Below are positions 7,533-16,554 of a stretch of DNA of 59,975 nucleotides, piece after piece. How positions within the stretch are numbered: the first letter of the stretch is position 1; every line of letters begins with the position of its first letter. The stretch lies in the NCBI GenBank assembly GCA_904397815.1, contig CAJFOT010000119.1, positions 1-59,975 of the forward strand, in the 5' to 3' direction. This stretch comes from Candidatus Paralachnospira sangeri (GTDB taxonomy: Bacteria > Bacillota > Clostridia > Lachnospirales > Lachnospiraceae). Under the pieces are notes generated by a model that had not been told where the DNA came from, searched no databases, and worked only from the letters and a program-made list of their open reading frames with translations. Both the position numbers and the translations under genes were made by a program.

Positions 7533-9247
7533 CAGGCCGCCCCCTCTCCCTGCTTTTTGCAGAAATCACGGGCTGCCCGGAACTCATCCATGTAATTCAG
7601 ATGTATTTCCACCTTTCTGTTATCATGCAGAATAACTTTTTGAACGAAAGCTTCAACTGTCTCCCTGCTCAGTTCCTGTATATCTTTATATTTTTCAATA
7701 AGACCTGTCCAATTCTGAAACTGATCCATGGAACATGCCGCCTCTTCTGCTTTTGCCCGGACTGATTCCATCTCCCGTTCCATCCGTTCTATTTCTTCTG
7801 TAAAACGCTTTTTTGAATATAAATATTCTTCCTCTGTCAGAATCCCTTCCTTGAAATCCATGTACAGGCCGGCCCGCAGCGTATGCTTTTGCTTTACCTT
7901 CTGCTCCATTTCATGAAGTATTTTCTGATACGGGCCACGGCTGTTTTTCTGACCGGCCTTTTTTTGCATTTTCTCCAATACCTCTTTGCACTCCCCAAAC
8001 AGTCTGATATGTGCCTGTATCGTAGCCAGCACCGCCTGATCCAGTTCTGCCTGGGATATCTTCTTATCAGTGCATCCCTTCTCGCCATGCTCAATATAAA
8101 CGGGACATTTAAACGTAAAATATGCTTTGTCCTTTTTGGTGCTGATGGAACGCACCAGTTTGATCACAGCTCCGCAATCTGCGCACACCAGCTTTTTGCC
8201 GTAAAGGTTCACCGCCCTGGGAAGATAATCATATTTCCCGGAATTGGCCTTGTTTGCGGCGCTTCTCTGTTCATTGACATCCTGAACTTTCCGAAACAGT
8301 TCCTGAGATATAATTCCTTCATGGGTACCGCGCGCCACTACCCAGTCATCCGGCTTTGTAAGATGAAAAGGAATCCCCCGATACAGGGCCGACCGGCCTC
8401 TGGCCTGTGCCAGATTTCCGATATAGACCACATTTTTTAATATATCAGACAGTACATGCCGGTTCCACAGGAGATTCTTTCCCTTCTTATTATTATTGGT
8501 AATAATTCCATTTTCGAACCGGTACCGCCCCGGAGACGAAATATCCTCTTTATTCAATACCCTGGCAATCCTGCCGATCCCCATCCCCTCCGCACGCATC
8601 TGATAAATGCGGACAACCACCGGAGCGGTCGCCGGATCAGGGATCAGGTGATTCTTATTCTCCGGGTCTTTCAGATAGCCATAGGGTGCATAATTCCCGA
8701 TATACTCTCCCCGCTCCATCTTTCCCTGAAGCGCCGAGCAGGCTTTGCGTGAAATATCCTTTGCGTACATGTCGTTTGCGATATTCATCACAGAAGCGGA
8801 CATTTCAGCGGCAGATGTCAGCCCGGCTGTGTCAAACCGGTCATTCACCGCAATCAGCCTCAGGTCCAGCATCGGACAGATCTTTTCGATAAAATCACCG
8901 GTATCAATATAGTTTCTGCCCAGACGGGACAGATCCTTTATAACAATACAATCAATCCTTCCTTCCCGCACCTGCCGAATCATTTCCTGAAATCCCGGTC
9001 TGTGGTAATTGGTTCCGGTAAAACCGTTGTCTGTAAACTCCCCGCACAGCTGAAACTCCGGCTTATCCGCGATATAAGAACGCAGATACATCAGCTGGCT
9101 TTCCAGTGAATCCCCATCCTTACCATTATCCTCTACAGACAGCCGGGCATACAGCGCTGTCCGGCAGATCTGATCATTCACAGATTCCTTTACAGCTTTT
9201 CCGGCACCATTCTGATAAACATTATGCTTCTTGCTGGTTCTCGCCAC
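7532..9247 (-). CDS. Large serine recombinase (second of three)
   Basis: A 571-residue recombinase. Y-A-R-L-S-V-E-D carries the catalytic serine and D-L-S-R-L-G-R-N-Y the arginine-rich active-site loop. A-P-Y-G-Y-L-K-D marks the recombinase domain and V-C-A-D-C-G-A with C-P…C the zinc ribbon. A long coiled coil (about 430-520) follows. GTG start at 9247 with GGAGG eight nt upstream; only 2 nt separate it from the third recombinase's stop. The three proteins are clearly different in sequence, not recent duplicates. Confidence 0.9.
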   Translation of the reverse strand: MARTSKKHNVYQNGAGKAVKESVNDQICRTALYARLSVEDNGKDGDSLESQLMYLRSYIADKPEFQLCGEFTDNGFTGTNYHRPGFQEMIRQVREGRIDCIVIKDLSRLGRNYIDTGDFIEKICPMLDLRLIAVNDRFDTAGLTSAAEMSASVMNIANDMYAKDISRKACSALQGKMERGEYIGNYAPYGYLKDPENKNHLIPDPATAPVVVRIYQMRAEGMGIGRIARVLNKEDISSPGRYRFENGIITNNNKKGKNLLWNRHVLSDILKNVVYIGNLAQARGRSALYRGIPFHLTKPDDWVVARGTHEGIISQELFRKVQDVNEQRSAANKANSGKYDYLPRAVNLYGKKLVCADCGAVIKLVRSISTKKDKAYFTFKCPVYIEHGEKGCTDKKISQAELDQAVLATIQAHIRLFGECKEVLEKMQKKAGQKNSRGPYQKILHEMEQKVKQKHTLRAGLYMDFKEGILTEEEYLYSKKRFTEEIERMEREMESVRAKAEEAACSMDQFQNWTGLIEKYKDIQELSRETVEAFVQKVILHDNRKVEIHLNYMDEFRAARDFCKKQGEGAA

Positions 9248-9249
9248 TT

Positions 9250-10923
9250 CTATGCCTCCTTCCTGTCATGAGCCGGAACAGATTTTTCTCCCTGCCGTTT
9301 TTCCAGAAAATCCGCAATGGAAGAAAACCTGTCCTGATACCGAAACACTACCGAAATCTCGTCTCCGCTGCAGACCAGCACTTTATTCACAAAAGCCACC
9401 ACCACATGCCGGGTCAGTTCCTGTATGTTCTGATACTTTTTAAACATTTCCAGAAACTCCTGCTGGCCATTCATTCCATTTAACAGTGCATTCTGTTCCT
9501 CTTTCAGTTTCTTCCGGGCCTTTTTCGCCGCTTCGACCTTCTCAGAAAACCCTTTCCGCAATTCTCTGTACTCTGTTTTATCAATCAATCCCTCCTTCAG
9601 GTCTTCATAGACAGCCAGTTTCAGTTCCTGATTTCGCTCAATTTCCCCGTCCAGGGCGTCAATCTGGGCCGTCAGTTTTTTCACCTCTCTCTGTTCCCAT
9701 GCCAGATGATCGATCTCATCCAGTGCCTTTTCCATATCCAGACAGATGGCAATCTGTGCCTGCACAGACGCCAGCACAGCCTTTTCCAGTTTTTCCGCGC
9801 GGATGGAATGGGGCGCGCACCAGCTGCGGTTTTTCTTATGATTTCCGCATACATAATAAAAATATTTTGTCTCACCGCAGGGCACCATTTTCCGTACCAT
9901 CGACGCCCCGCAGCCGGCACAGTAAACTTTTCCCGCCAGCGGGTAAATCACATTCCCCGGCCCCACTCTGGTATCCTCACATAACAGACGCCGGACCTCA
10001 TAAAAGATCTGAGATGATATGATCGCCTCATGGGTGTTTTCCACCCGTTCCCACTGGCTTTCATCCAACAATTCCTGTACCTTGATCTTATAACTCTTTT
10101 TCCGGTGCCTGCCCTGAATCAAATGCCCGCAGTATATTTCATTGGTCAGAATCCGTTTTACCGCTACTGCCGTCCATGGAGATCCGGAGGAAATCTTAAA
10201 AGGCGTCCTGTAGTTGATGCCGCATTGACGTTTGTAATCCGCCGGCGCCGGAATGTGGTATTCCGTCAGCCTTTTTGCAATCGCTGTCAGGCTCAGTCCG
10301 TCTATTTTCCATTTAAAAATATCCTGTACGATTTTCGCGGCATATTCATCCACAACCAGATGATTCTTATTTTCAGGATCTTTTAAATACCCGAACACCG
10401 CAAAATTCGACACAAGCATCCCCTGCTGACGCTTTACCCGCAGAGCGCTGCAGGTTTTTCCTGAAGTGTCCCGGCTGTACTGCTCATTCATCAGATTCTT
10501 GAAGGGCACAATTAAGCTGTCTGTCTGCCCTTTCGGATACAGGCTGTCGTAGTCGTCATTAATTGAGATAAACCTGACGCCCATCGCAGGGAAAATTTTT
10601 TCAATATATTTTCCAGCTTCCAGATAATCCCTGCCCAGCCGGGAAAAGTCTTTTACCACGACACAGTCGATCCGGCGCTGCCTGATCGACTCTACCATCT
10701 CCTGGAAACCTTTCCGGTCAAAATTCGTTCCTGTATAACCGTCATCTTCAAAAACCGCTGTGATTTCAATGTCAGGCATCTTTTCCAGCCAGTTCTGAAT
10801 CAGCGCTTTCTGATTTGTAATGCTGTCACTCTCTTTTTTTCCGAAAGAAAAAGAGTCGCCATCTTCTTTCGATAACCTGACATAGATGGCGGCTCTGTAA
10901 ATCTTATCCTCTGTTTTATTCAT
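9250..10923 (-). CDS. Large serine recombinase (third, promoter-proximal)
   Basis: A 557-residue recombinase and the first gene of the trio. I-Y-V-R-L-S-K-E-D holds the nucleophile, and D-F-S-R-L-G-R-D-Y the active-site loop. A-V-F-G-Y-L-K-D begins the recombinase domain and Y-C-A-G-C-G-A-S with V-C-G-N…C the zinc ribbon. A coiled coil at about 410-480 precedes the tail. AGGAG lies nine nt before the ATG. Arrays of three large serine recombinases recur in Clostridia mobile elements; whether they act jointly is not established here. Confidence 0.9.
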   Translation of the reverse strand: MNKTEDKIYRAAIYVRLSKEDGDSFSFGKKESDSITNQKALIQNWLEKMPDIEITAVFEDDGYTGTNFDRKGFQEMVESIRQRRIDCVVVKDFSRLGRDYLEAGKYIEKIFPAMGVRFISINDDYDSLYPKGQTDSLIVPFKNLMNEQYSRDTSGKTCSALRVKRQQGMLVSNFAVFGYLKDPENKNHLVVDEYAAKIVQDIFKWKIDGLSLTAIAKRLTEYHIPAPADYKRQCGINYRTPFKISSGSPWTAVAVKRILTNEIYCGHLIQGRHRKKSYKIKVQELLDESQWERVENTHEAIISSQIFYEVRRLLCEDTRVGPGNVIYPLAGKVYCAGCGASMVRKMVPCGETKYFYYVCGNHKKNRSWCAPHSIRAEKLEKAVLASVQAQIAICLDMEKALDEIDHLAWEQREVKKLTAQIDALDGEIERNQELKLAVYEDLKEGLIDKTEYRELRKGFSEKVEAAKKARKKLKEEQNALLNGMNGQQEFLEMFKKYQNIQELTRHVVVAFVNKVLVCSGDEISVVFRYQDRFSSIADFLEKRQGEKSVPAHDRKEA

Positions 10924-11054
10924 AATGCGCCACTCCTGTTCTATGTTCGGTAAAACCGAGAAAGAACCGGAGTTCCGCTGATTTCGTCCTTCTTTAATAT
11001 ACCACAGATTTCAGCCGGATTCCAGTTCTTTCGTTCATTTTTTCTTCCAATCTG

Positions 11055-11279
11055 TTACAGTGCCGACAAGAAATTCGCAAAGCAATCGTCTATGCTCATT
11101 CTTCCGGCAAATGAAACTCTGACCGTCACAGTTCCTACCTTATATAAATAAGGATTGCCGATCTTCTGTAAAAACAGCCTGACTTTTTCATCTGATGTTT
11201 TACATTCTTCCCCTTCTACCTCAGCCAGAACCTCCTGAATATCCTTCAAAGATTCCCGGGCAGCCATTTCCATAAACAT
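11055..11279 (-). CDS. Small element protein, DUF6870-like
   Basis: A 74-residue acidic protein with a C-terminal segment I-G-N-P-Y-L-Y-K-V-G-x-V-T-V-R-V-S-F-A and a D-D-C-F-A-N-F-L-S-A-L end. This resembles small proteins common on Lachnospiraceae mobile elements (DUF6870, from memory). Function unknown. It sits just upstream of the recombinase genes in the same direction. AAGGTGG precedes two possible ATG starts (11279 and 11273). Confidence 0.65.
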   Translation of the reverse strand: MFMEMAARESLKDIQEVLAEVEGEECKTSDEKVRLFLQKIGNPYLYKVGTVTVRVSFAGRMSIDDCFANFLSAL

Positions 11280-11346
11280 TCACCACCTTATCGCAGCTTA
11301 TTCTATCCATTTTCTGGATTTTTTATTCTTTTCCAGATATTGCATC

Positions 11347-11385
11347 TTGACATCATGAAAAGTTCACTGTAAACTATGAGTAGTT
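11347..11385 (+). promoter_or_regulatory. Promoter with overlapping operator for the XRE gene
   Basis: TTGACA (11347-11352), a 17-bp spacer and TAAACT (11370-11375) form a promoter pointing to the XRE gene. A perfect palindrome AACTA-TGAG-TAGTT (11372-11385) overlaps the -10 box. A related half site follows: TAGTTAAATTTCTC at 11381 recurs as TAGTTTATTTTCTC at 11410. This layout suggests self-repression. Confidence 0.6.
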
Positions 11386-11482
11386 AAATTTCTCATTCAT
11401 TATTATAGGTAGTTTATTTTCTCTTGTTAAGTGTTTTATGGAGTTTTAGCTTCCCAAGTATAGCAAAGGAGTGACAATCTCA

Positions 11483-11887
11483 ATGACTTTCGGTGAAAAA
11501 ATCAGAGAAGCCCGCAAAAAACTGAATATGTCCCAGGATGATCTGGCCGAAAAAATCGGCGTCTCCCGGCGGACGATTACCTCCTGGGAAACAGACCGGG
11601 CGCTGCCCCGGACCAAAAAAGTATATGAAAAGCTGTCAGAAGCCCTGAATACTTCCGAACTTTTCAGACCGGATGAAACTTTTATCATAGAACCTGGAGA
11701 ACAGTTTGGCTACCGCGGCCGAAAGAGCGCTGAAAAACTGGTTCAGGAGCTGACCGGGCTGTTCGCCGGCGGCGAAATGGCAGAAGAAGACATGGACGCA
11801 CTGATGCTGGCGGTACAGCAGGCCTATGTGGACGCCAAAAAGAAAAACAAAAAATACACCCCTAAAAAATATCTGGACAAACAATAG
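11483..11887 (+). CDS. XRE-family helix-turn-helix repressor
   Basis: A 134-residue regulator. The N-terminal Cro/C1-type HTH is MTFGEKIREARKKLNMSQDD followed by L-A-E-K-I-G-V-S-R-R-T-I-T-S-W-E. A C-terminal part (residues 70-120) contains a small helical segment, and the tail is lysine-rich. It is paired with an ImmA/IrrE gene 54 nt downstream. This is the usual phage/ICE repressor plus antirepressor-protease pair that controls excision after DNA damage. AAAGGAG lies 11 nt before the ATG. An in-frame GTG at 11471 is the weaker start. Confidence 0.85.
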   Translation: MTFGEKIREARKKLNMSQDDLAEKIGVSRRTITSWETDRALPRTKKVYEKLSEALNTSELFRPDETFIIEPGEQFGYRGRKSAEKLVQELTGLFAGGEMAEEDMDALMLAVQQAYVDAKKKNKKYTPKKYLDKQ

Positions 11888-11941
11888 GCCCGCTCCGGTT
11901 TTTGTCTTACCTGATACCTGTATGCGAGGAGGGACAAAATC

Positions 11942-12073
11942 ATGCAGCTGAACAGTACAGATGAGATCATCAAACGGGCAAACCGAACCATAAAACGTGC
12001 CGGCTCCCGACAGCCGGAGCGGATCGCGGAAGAACTGGACATCACACACCGCTGTATCCTTTATCAATGGTAA
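11942..12073 (+). pseudogene. Truncated ImmA/IrrE metallopeptidase
   Basis: The ORF opens with a typical ImmA/IrrE N-terminus (T-D-E-I-I-K-R-A-N-R-T-I-K, then R-I-A-E-E-L-D-I). It then leaves the family after about 34 codons and stops at 12071-12073. The HExxH protease motif is missing. The break at about 12042 coincides with the 3' end of the CDF gene on the opposite strand, so it marks the right junction of the element. Without the protease, the XRE repressor may not be removable by this route. Confidence 0.7.
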
Positions 12074-13214
12074 TCACCGGATAGCAGTTTCCTTCCATCT
12101 CCCGCACTTCTTTTTCCAGTGCTTTCTTCACTTCATCGTCTTCCATATGAAACCCGAAGGGAACGACTGCATCAAAGATGACATTGGTATGGGTAGGACC
12201 GTGGACGATGCGGAAATCGTGGATGGTGATCTCAGGGCTGATTTTGCCTACCGCCTCCAGCACTTTTTCTTTCATGGCGTTTACAGTCTCATCATCTGTG
12301 GCGATAGGATCCATGTGGATCACTGCATTGCATCCCAGCTTTTCCTGCAGTTCTTTCTCGATGGAATCAATCACATCATGGAGGACAAAGATATCTCCGT
12401 CTCCCGGCACCTCTCCGTGGAGGGAGATCATCCGCCGGCCCGGGCCATAGTCATGGACGATCAGGTCATGGATGCCGATTACCTCCGGATGGGCCATCAC
12501 CAGATTCTCCACCGCCTGGACGAATTCCGGTTCAGGGGACTGGCCCAGCAGCGGGCTGATAGTCTCCTTCGCCGCCCCATAGCCTGCATACAGAATGAAG
12601 GCGGATACCAGCAAGCCGCTGACACCATCCAGATTGATGCCGGTTACTTTCATCACCATCACACTGACCAGAACCACAAAGGTGGCGGCAGAGTCGCTGA
12701 GACTGTCCATGGATGTGGCTTTCATGGCCGCTGAATGGATTTTTTTGCCCAGTTTTCTGTTATAATAAAACATGTATATTTTTACACCTATAGAGGCAGC
12801 CAACACCAGAATTGCGGCCAGACTGCCGTCTACCGGCTCCGGTGACAGGATTTTTTCTACTGATGACCGGAACAGCTCAATCCCCATCAGCAGAATGGCA
12901 AAGGATACGATCAGGCCGGCTACATATTCCATTCGGCCATGGCCATAAGGGTGATTGGGATCCGGTTTTTTCGCCGCGATCCGGAATCCCAGCAGAGTGA
13001 TCACTGAGGAGCCTGCGTCTGACAGGTTATTAAAGGCATCTGCCGTGATGGCGATGGAACCGCTGATCTGTCCGGCCAGATATTTGCCCAGAAAAAGCAG
13101 GACATTCAGGCAGATTCCCGTTATGCTGGCTACGGTGCCGTATCCCTGCCGCACCCTTTCATCTGCTGTATTTTCATAATCTTTCACGAATCGTCTGACG
13201 AAAAAACCGACCAT
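12042..13214 (-). CDS. Cation diffusion facilitator (CDF) metal transporter
   Basis: A 390-residue CDF protein. Six membrane segments lie within residues 25-210. The metal-site motifs A-D-A-F-N-N-L-S-D and D-S-L-S-D-S are on helices II and V, with H-P-Y-G-H-G-R between. The cytoplasmic C-terminal domain (H-D-L-I-V-H-D-Y-G) is followed by H-x-D segments. CDFs usually export Zn, Mn, Fe or Co against protons. The start at 13214 has GGAGG nine nt upstream. It lies 53 nt after cbiC and so probably in the cobalamin operon. The stop codon sits at the element junction, so the last residues may be altered. Metal unknown. Confidence 0.85.
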   Translation of the reverse strand: MVGFFVRRFVKDYENTADERVRQGYGTVASITGICLNVLLFLGKYLAGQISGSIAITADAFNNLSDAGSSVITLLGFRIAAKKPDPNHPYGHGRMEYVAGLIVSFAILLMGIELFRSSVEKILSPEPVDGSLAAILVLAASIGVKIYMFYYNRKLGKKIHSAAMKATSMDSLSDSAATFVVLVSVMVMKVTGINLDGVSGLLVSAFILYAGYGAAKETISPLLGQSPEPEFVQAVENLVMAHPEVIGIHDLIVHDYGPGRRMISLHGEVPGDGDIFVLHDVIDSIEKELQEKLGCNAVIHMDPIATDDETVNAMKEKVLEAVGKISPEITIHDFRIVHGPTHTNVIFDAVVPFGFHMEDDEVKKALEKEVREMEGNCYPVITIDKGYSGV

Positions 13215-13267
13215 TCTGTTTCCTCCTTCTGAAAACAACTTAAAGTCCCCGGATTCATACGAATGTA

Positions 13268-13909
13268 CTAATCTCTGCGGTTATCGATTTTATACAGCAG
13301 GGCATTGCAGATGCAGGCGGCGATATTGCTGCCGCCCTTCCGGCCTCTGGCTACGATATAGGGCACATCTGTTTTCATAATCAGTTCCTTGGACTGGACC
13401 ACATTGACGAAGCCTACCGGCACGCCGATCACCAGCTCCGGTTTCAGCTTTCCTTCCTCCACCAGCTCATAAATGCGAATCAGGGCCGTGGGCGCGTTGC
13501 CAATGGCAAAAATCAGGGGTTTGCCCATAGCGGCCGCCTTGTCGATGTTGGCCGTGGAACGGGTAGTTCCGTTGGCTTTCGCCGCCTGAACCACATCCTC
13601 ATCTGCTACGAAGCAGTATACCTCGCCGCCGTACCGAGCCAGGGCACGCTTATTGATGCCGGCCTTTGCCATCTGGGTATCGGTTACGATGGAAGCGCCG
13701 TTTTTCAGGGCTTCCATGGCTTTCCGCACCACGTTTTCTGAAAAGCACAGGGAATCCGCATATTCAAAGTCTGCGCTGGTATGGATACACCGCTTGATAA
13801 TCAGCTCCTGCTCCGGGTCCAGCTTCCGATCTCCCAGCTCCTGGGTGATGATCTCAAAGCTCCGCTTCTCTATATCCATGGGAAGGACATTTTCCAGTTC
13901 AATTTTCAT
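13268..13909 (-). CDS. cbiC: Cobalt-precorrin-8 methylmutase CbiC
   Basis: A 213-residue enzyme that moves the C11 methyl to C12, converting cobalt-precorrin-8 to cobyrinate. Family marks: R-C-I-H-T-S-A-D-F (catalytic His), I-V-T-D-T-Q-M-A-K-A-G-I, the G-N-A-P-T-A-L loop, G-V-P-V-G-F-V-N and G-R-K-G-G-S-N. Full length. It follows cbiP by 28 nt near the end of the operon. Confidence 0.95.
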   Translation of the reverse strand: MKIELENVLPMDIEKRSFEIITQELGDRKLDPEQELIIKRCIHTSADFEYADSLCFSENVVRKAMEALKNGASIVTDTQMAKAGINKRALARYGGEVYCFVADEDVVQAAKANGTTRSTANIDKAAAMGKPLIFAIGNAPTALIRIYELVEEGKLKPELVIGVPVGFVNVVQSKELIMKTDVPYIVARGRKGGSNIAACICNALLYKIDNRRD

Positions 13910-13937
13910 TCCTTTTTTCTCCTTTCTTTTCTATTCC

Positions 13938-15455
13938 TTATTCCGGCATTCCCTCGTTGAGAATCTGATAGATTTTCTCCATGTCGAAGTGTTCTCTCAG
14001 CCCTGCCGCCAGGATATCATACTGGGTTTCCTTAAACGCCTGGAAATCTACGCCGGTGATATCGGAGGCGTCGATTCCCTTCTCTCTGGCGATGGAGGTA
14101 ATGACTGCCTTCGCCACTTCTTCTTTATCAAATACACCGTGTACATAGGTACCGTATACATTTCCCTTCTGGGCTCCATCGTCCTTCATGCCGGATTTCG
14201 CCACAAAGTCCTCAATCCGGGTCATGGGACGAGCCCCTTCCTTCAGGGCAGACACGCCCATATGAATTTCATAGCCCTCCAGATGGACGCCGGACAGGTC
14301 GCTCAGCACGCCGCCTGTCTGTCCGAAGGTGCCAGTCACCCTGGTTCTGGTTTTCTCCTCCTCAAAAATGGTATCCATAGGAATCAGTCCCATACCGCTG
14401 ATGGATCCTCCTGCCTCTACGCCATGGGGGTCGCTCAGGGTTTCGCCCAGCATCTGGTAGCCGCCGCAGACGCCGAAGATAATCTTTCCTTCTGCCGCCG
14501 CTTTCAGGATGGCTGCCTCCAGGCCATTCTGCCGCATCCAGAGCAGATCTTCCATGGTGTTCTTCGTGCCGGGGATGACGATCATATCTGGATTTTTCAG
14601 CTGGGATACATGGTGGACGTATCGGAGGGATACACCGTTCATGCTCTCAAATGGATTGAAATCTGTAAAATTGGAGATTCTGGGCAGACGGATCACTGCG
14701 ATATCGATGACCCCCACCTCCTGGTTGCCGGAAAACCGCTCTGTCAGGCTGTCCTCGTCCTCTACCTCGATGTTCAGATAAGGGGCTACGCCCACCACCG
14801 GGATGCCGGTTTTTTCTTCCAGCATGGCGATGCCGGGGTCCAGGATGGTCTTGTCGCCCCGGAATTTATTGATAATCAGCCCTTTCAGATAGGGTTTCTC
14901 ATCCTCATCCAGCAGCATGGCAGTCCCGATCAGCTGGGCGAACACGCCGCCCCGGTCGATGTCTCCCACCAGAAGCACTGGCGCCTTGGCCATCTTTGCC
15001 ATCCCCATGTTAACGATGTCTTCTGTTTTCAGATTGATTTCCGCCGGACTTCCCGCCCCCTCGATGACGATGATGTCATTTTCAGCGGCCAGGGTATTGT
15101 AGGCCTTCATGATATCATCCACCAGGTTGTGCTTGTAGGCGAAATATTCTCTGGCGCTCATGTTGCCCCGCACCTCACCGTTGACGATCACCTGAGAGCC
15201 GATGTCATTGGTGGGTTTCAGCAGGATAGGGTTCATCAGAACGGAGGGCTTGATACCTGCCGCTTCTGCCTGCATCACCTGGGCCCTGCCCATCTCCAGC
15301 CCTTCCTCTGTGATAAAAGAATTCAGCGCCATATTCTGGGATTTAAAGGGCGCCACCCGGTAGCCGTCCTGCTTAAAGATCCGGCACAGGCCGGCGCACA
15401 GCAGACTCTTGCCCGCATTGGACATGGTGCCCTGAATCATGATTGCCTTTGCCAT
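13938..15455 (-). CDS. cbiP: Cobyric acid synthase CbiP
   Basis: A 505-residue glutamine-dependent amidotransferase that amidates four side chains of adenosylcobyrinate a,c-diamide. The ATP-grasping dethiobiotin-synthetase-like domain starts [13 protein letters not shown]. The C-terminal class I glutaminase-like domain has the cysteine in [11 protein letters not shown] and a histidine in Y-V-H-G-V-F-D. GGAGG precedes the ATG. The gene overlaps cobD by 19 bases, which suggests coupling. Confidence 0.95.
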   Translation of the reverse strand: MAKAIMIQGTMSNAGKSLLCAGLCRIFKQDGYRVAPFKSQNMALNSFITEEGLEMGRAQVMQAEAAGIKPSVLMNPILLKPTNDIGSQVIVNGEVRGNMSAREYFAYKHNLVDDIMKAYNTLAAENDIIVIEGAGSPAEINLKTEDIVNMGMAKMAKAPVLLVGDIDRGGVFAQLIGTAMLLDEDEKPYLKGLIINKFRGDKTILDPGIAMLEEKTGIPVVGVAPYLNIEVEDEDSLTERFSGNQEVGVIDIAVIRLPRISNFTDFNPFESMNGVSLRYVHHVSQLKNPDMIVIPGTKNTMEDLLWMRQNGLEAAILKAAAEGKIIFGVCGGYQMLGETLSDPHGVEAGGSISGMGLIPMDTIFEEEKTRTRVTGTFGQTGGVLSDLSGVHLEGYEIHMGVSALKEGARPMTRIEDFVAKSGMKDDGAQKGNVYGTYVHGVFDKEEVAKAVITSIAREKGIDASDITGVDFQAFKETQYDILAAGLREHFDMEKIYQILNEGMPE

Positions 15456-16486
15456 TTTATGACCTCCTTCATGGTATTGATCAGTTCTTTATTCTCCTCA
15501 TGTGTCTTTACCGCAATCCGGAAATAGCCTGCCTCCAGACCCGCAAAATTGCTGCAGTCCCGGATCAGGATGCCCCGGTCCGCCATCTCCTGCCACAGTT
15601 CCGGCCAGGCATGGAAAAAGATATAATTTGCCTGGGAATCAAACACCCGGAATCCCAGCTGCTCCAGCTGCTCTTTCAGGTAATCCCGCTCGCCGGACAG
15701 CATATCCTTGCACCGTTTCACATAGGCAGTCTCATCCAGCGCCGCCACCCCCGCGTACTGGGCAGGGATCGACACATTCCAGGGCTGATTCACCTCCCGC
15801 ATCCGGGCCAGCAGTTCCTGATCGGCACAGAGGCCGTAGCCCAGCCGCAGCCCGGCCATGGCGTATACCTTGGTAAAAGCTTTTAATATAAATAAATTAG
15901 GATACCTGTTCAGATATTCTTTCATCGAGTAATCCCCCGGCCTGTCCAGAAACTCATTAAAGCATTCATCTACCACCAGAATAGCCTGACAGGCGGCACA
16001 TTTCTCCAGGATTTCCGCCATCAGCCTCTTTCCCACAGGCAGGCCGGTAGGGTTGTTGGGGTTGCATAAGAATACCATGTCCACCTCCGGCGTAATCTTC
16101 TCCAGAAGCCGGCCGTCCAGGACGAACCCCTCCGCCTCTGTCAGATCATGATGGATCACTCTGCTCTCCACAATCTTCACTGCCTGCTCATACTCCGCAA
16201 ATGTGGGGGCAGGCAGCAGCACTGTTTTCGGCTTCATCGCCAGGGCCAGTGAAAAAATCAGGTCAGCCGCCCCGTTGCCGAAAATCAGCTGGTTCCCTTC
16301 CACCCTTTCTGCCTTTGCCAGTTTTTCCCGCAGCGCGCCGCAGTCCACATCCGGGTACTGGGCTGAGTGGCGGATTCCCTCGCAGGCTGCCGCCATCACC
16401 GATTCAGGCGTACCCAGGGGATTGACATTCACAGAATAGTCCATCCGGTAATGCTGCCTGTATACATCTCCTCCATGCTTCTGCAT
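15437..16486 (-). CDS. cobD: L-threonine-O-3-phosphate decarboxylase CobD
   Basis: A 349-residue PLP enzyme (aminotransferase fold I) that makes (R)-1-amino-2-propanol phosphate, the linker of the nucleotide loop. N-terminal H-G-G-D-V-Y and [10 protein letters not shown] are typical. C-N-P-N-N-P-T-G-L binds the cofactor, D-E-C-F-N-E-F follows, and the lysine that binds PLP is in [13 protein letters not shown]. Start 16486 is chosen for AGGAAGG and homology. The frame extends 35 codons upstream without family similarity. The product is used by CbiB, encoded next to it. Confidence 0.93.
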   Translation of the reverse strand: MQKHGGDVYRQHYRMDYSVNVNPLGTPESVMAAACEGIRHSAQYPDVDCGALREKLAKAERVEGNQLIFGNGAADLIFSLALAMKPKTVLLPAPTFAEYEQAVKIVESRVIHHDLTEAEGFVLDGRLLEKITPEVDMVFLCNPNNPTGLPVGKRLMAEILEKCAACQAILVVDECFNEFLDRPGDYSMKEYLNRYPNLFILKAFTKVYAMAGLRLGYGLCADQELLARMREVNQPWNVSIPAQYAGVAALDETAYVKRCKDMLSGERDYLKEQLEQLGFRVFDSQANYIFFHAWPELWQEMADRGILIRDCSNFAGLEAGYFRIAVKTHEENKELINTMKEVIKWQRQS

Positions 16487-16554
16487 CCTTTTTTCCTTCC
16501 TCCCTGCGGCGCCGTCCCGCGGCCCGCTGAACTTATTCCTTCTTTTTTCCGGCG

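Larger units (their letters stand above)
4841..12042. mobile_element. Integrative element with three serine recombinases
   Basis: A ~7.2-kb segment separates two host genes. The left edge is inside spoVT, where homology starts abruptly at codon DDLGR. The right edge is at the 3' end of a CDF transporter, where an ImmA/IrrE gene is cut off. Cargo: Fic protein, three tandem large serine recombinases, a small element protein, an XRE repressor and partial immA. No replication or conjugation gene is seen, so it would be an integrative but not self-transmissible element. No direct repeat linking both ends was found by eye. The 5' part of spoVT is not present at the right edge, which suggests a deletion after integration. 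Exact ends are uncertain by tens of bases. Confidence 0.7.

Noticed and set aside
4841..12042. Complete conjugative element or prophage
   Set aside because: No relaxase, type IV secretion, replication, capsid or tail gene is present between the boundaries.
12178..12734. Plus-strand ORFs opposite the CDF and cobalamin genes (also 13653-15527, 21112-22092 and similar)
   Set aside because: They are shadows of GC-rich minus-strand genes, with no recognisable domain or ribosome binding site.
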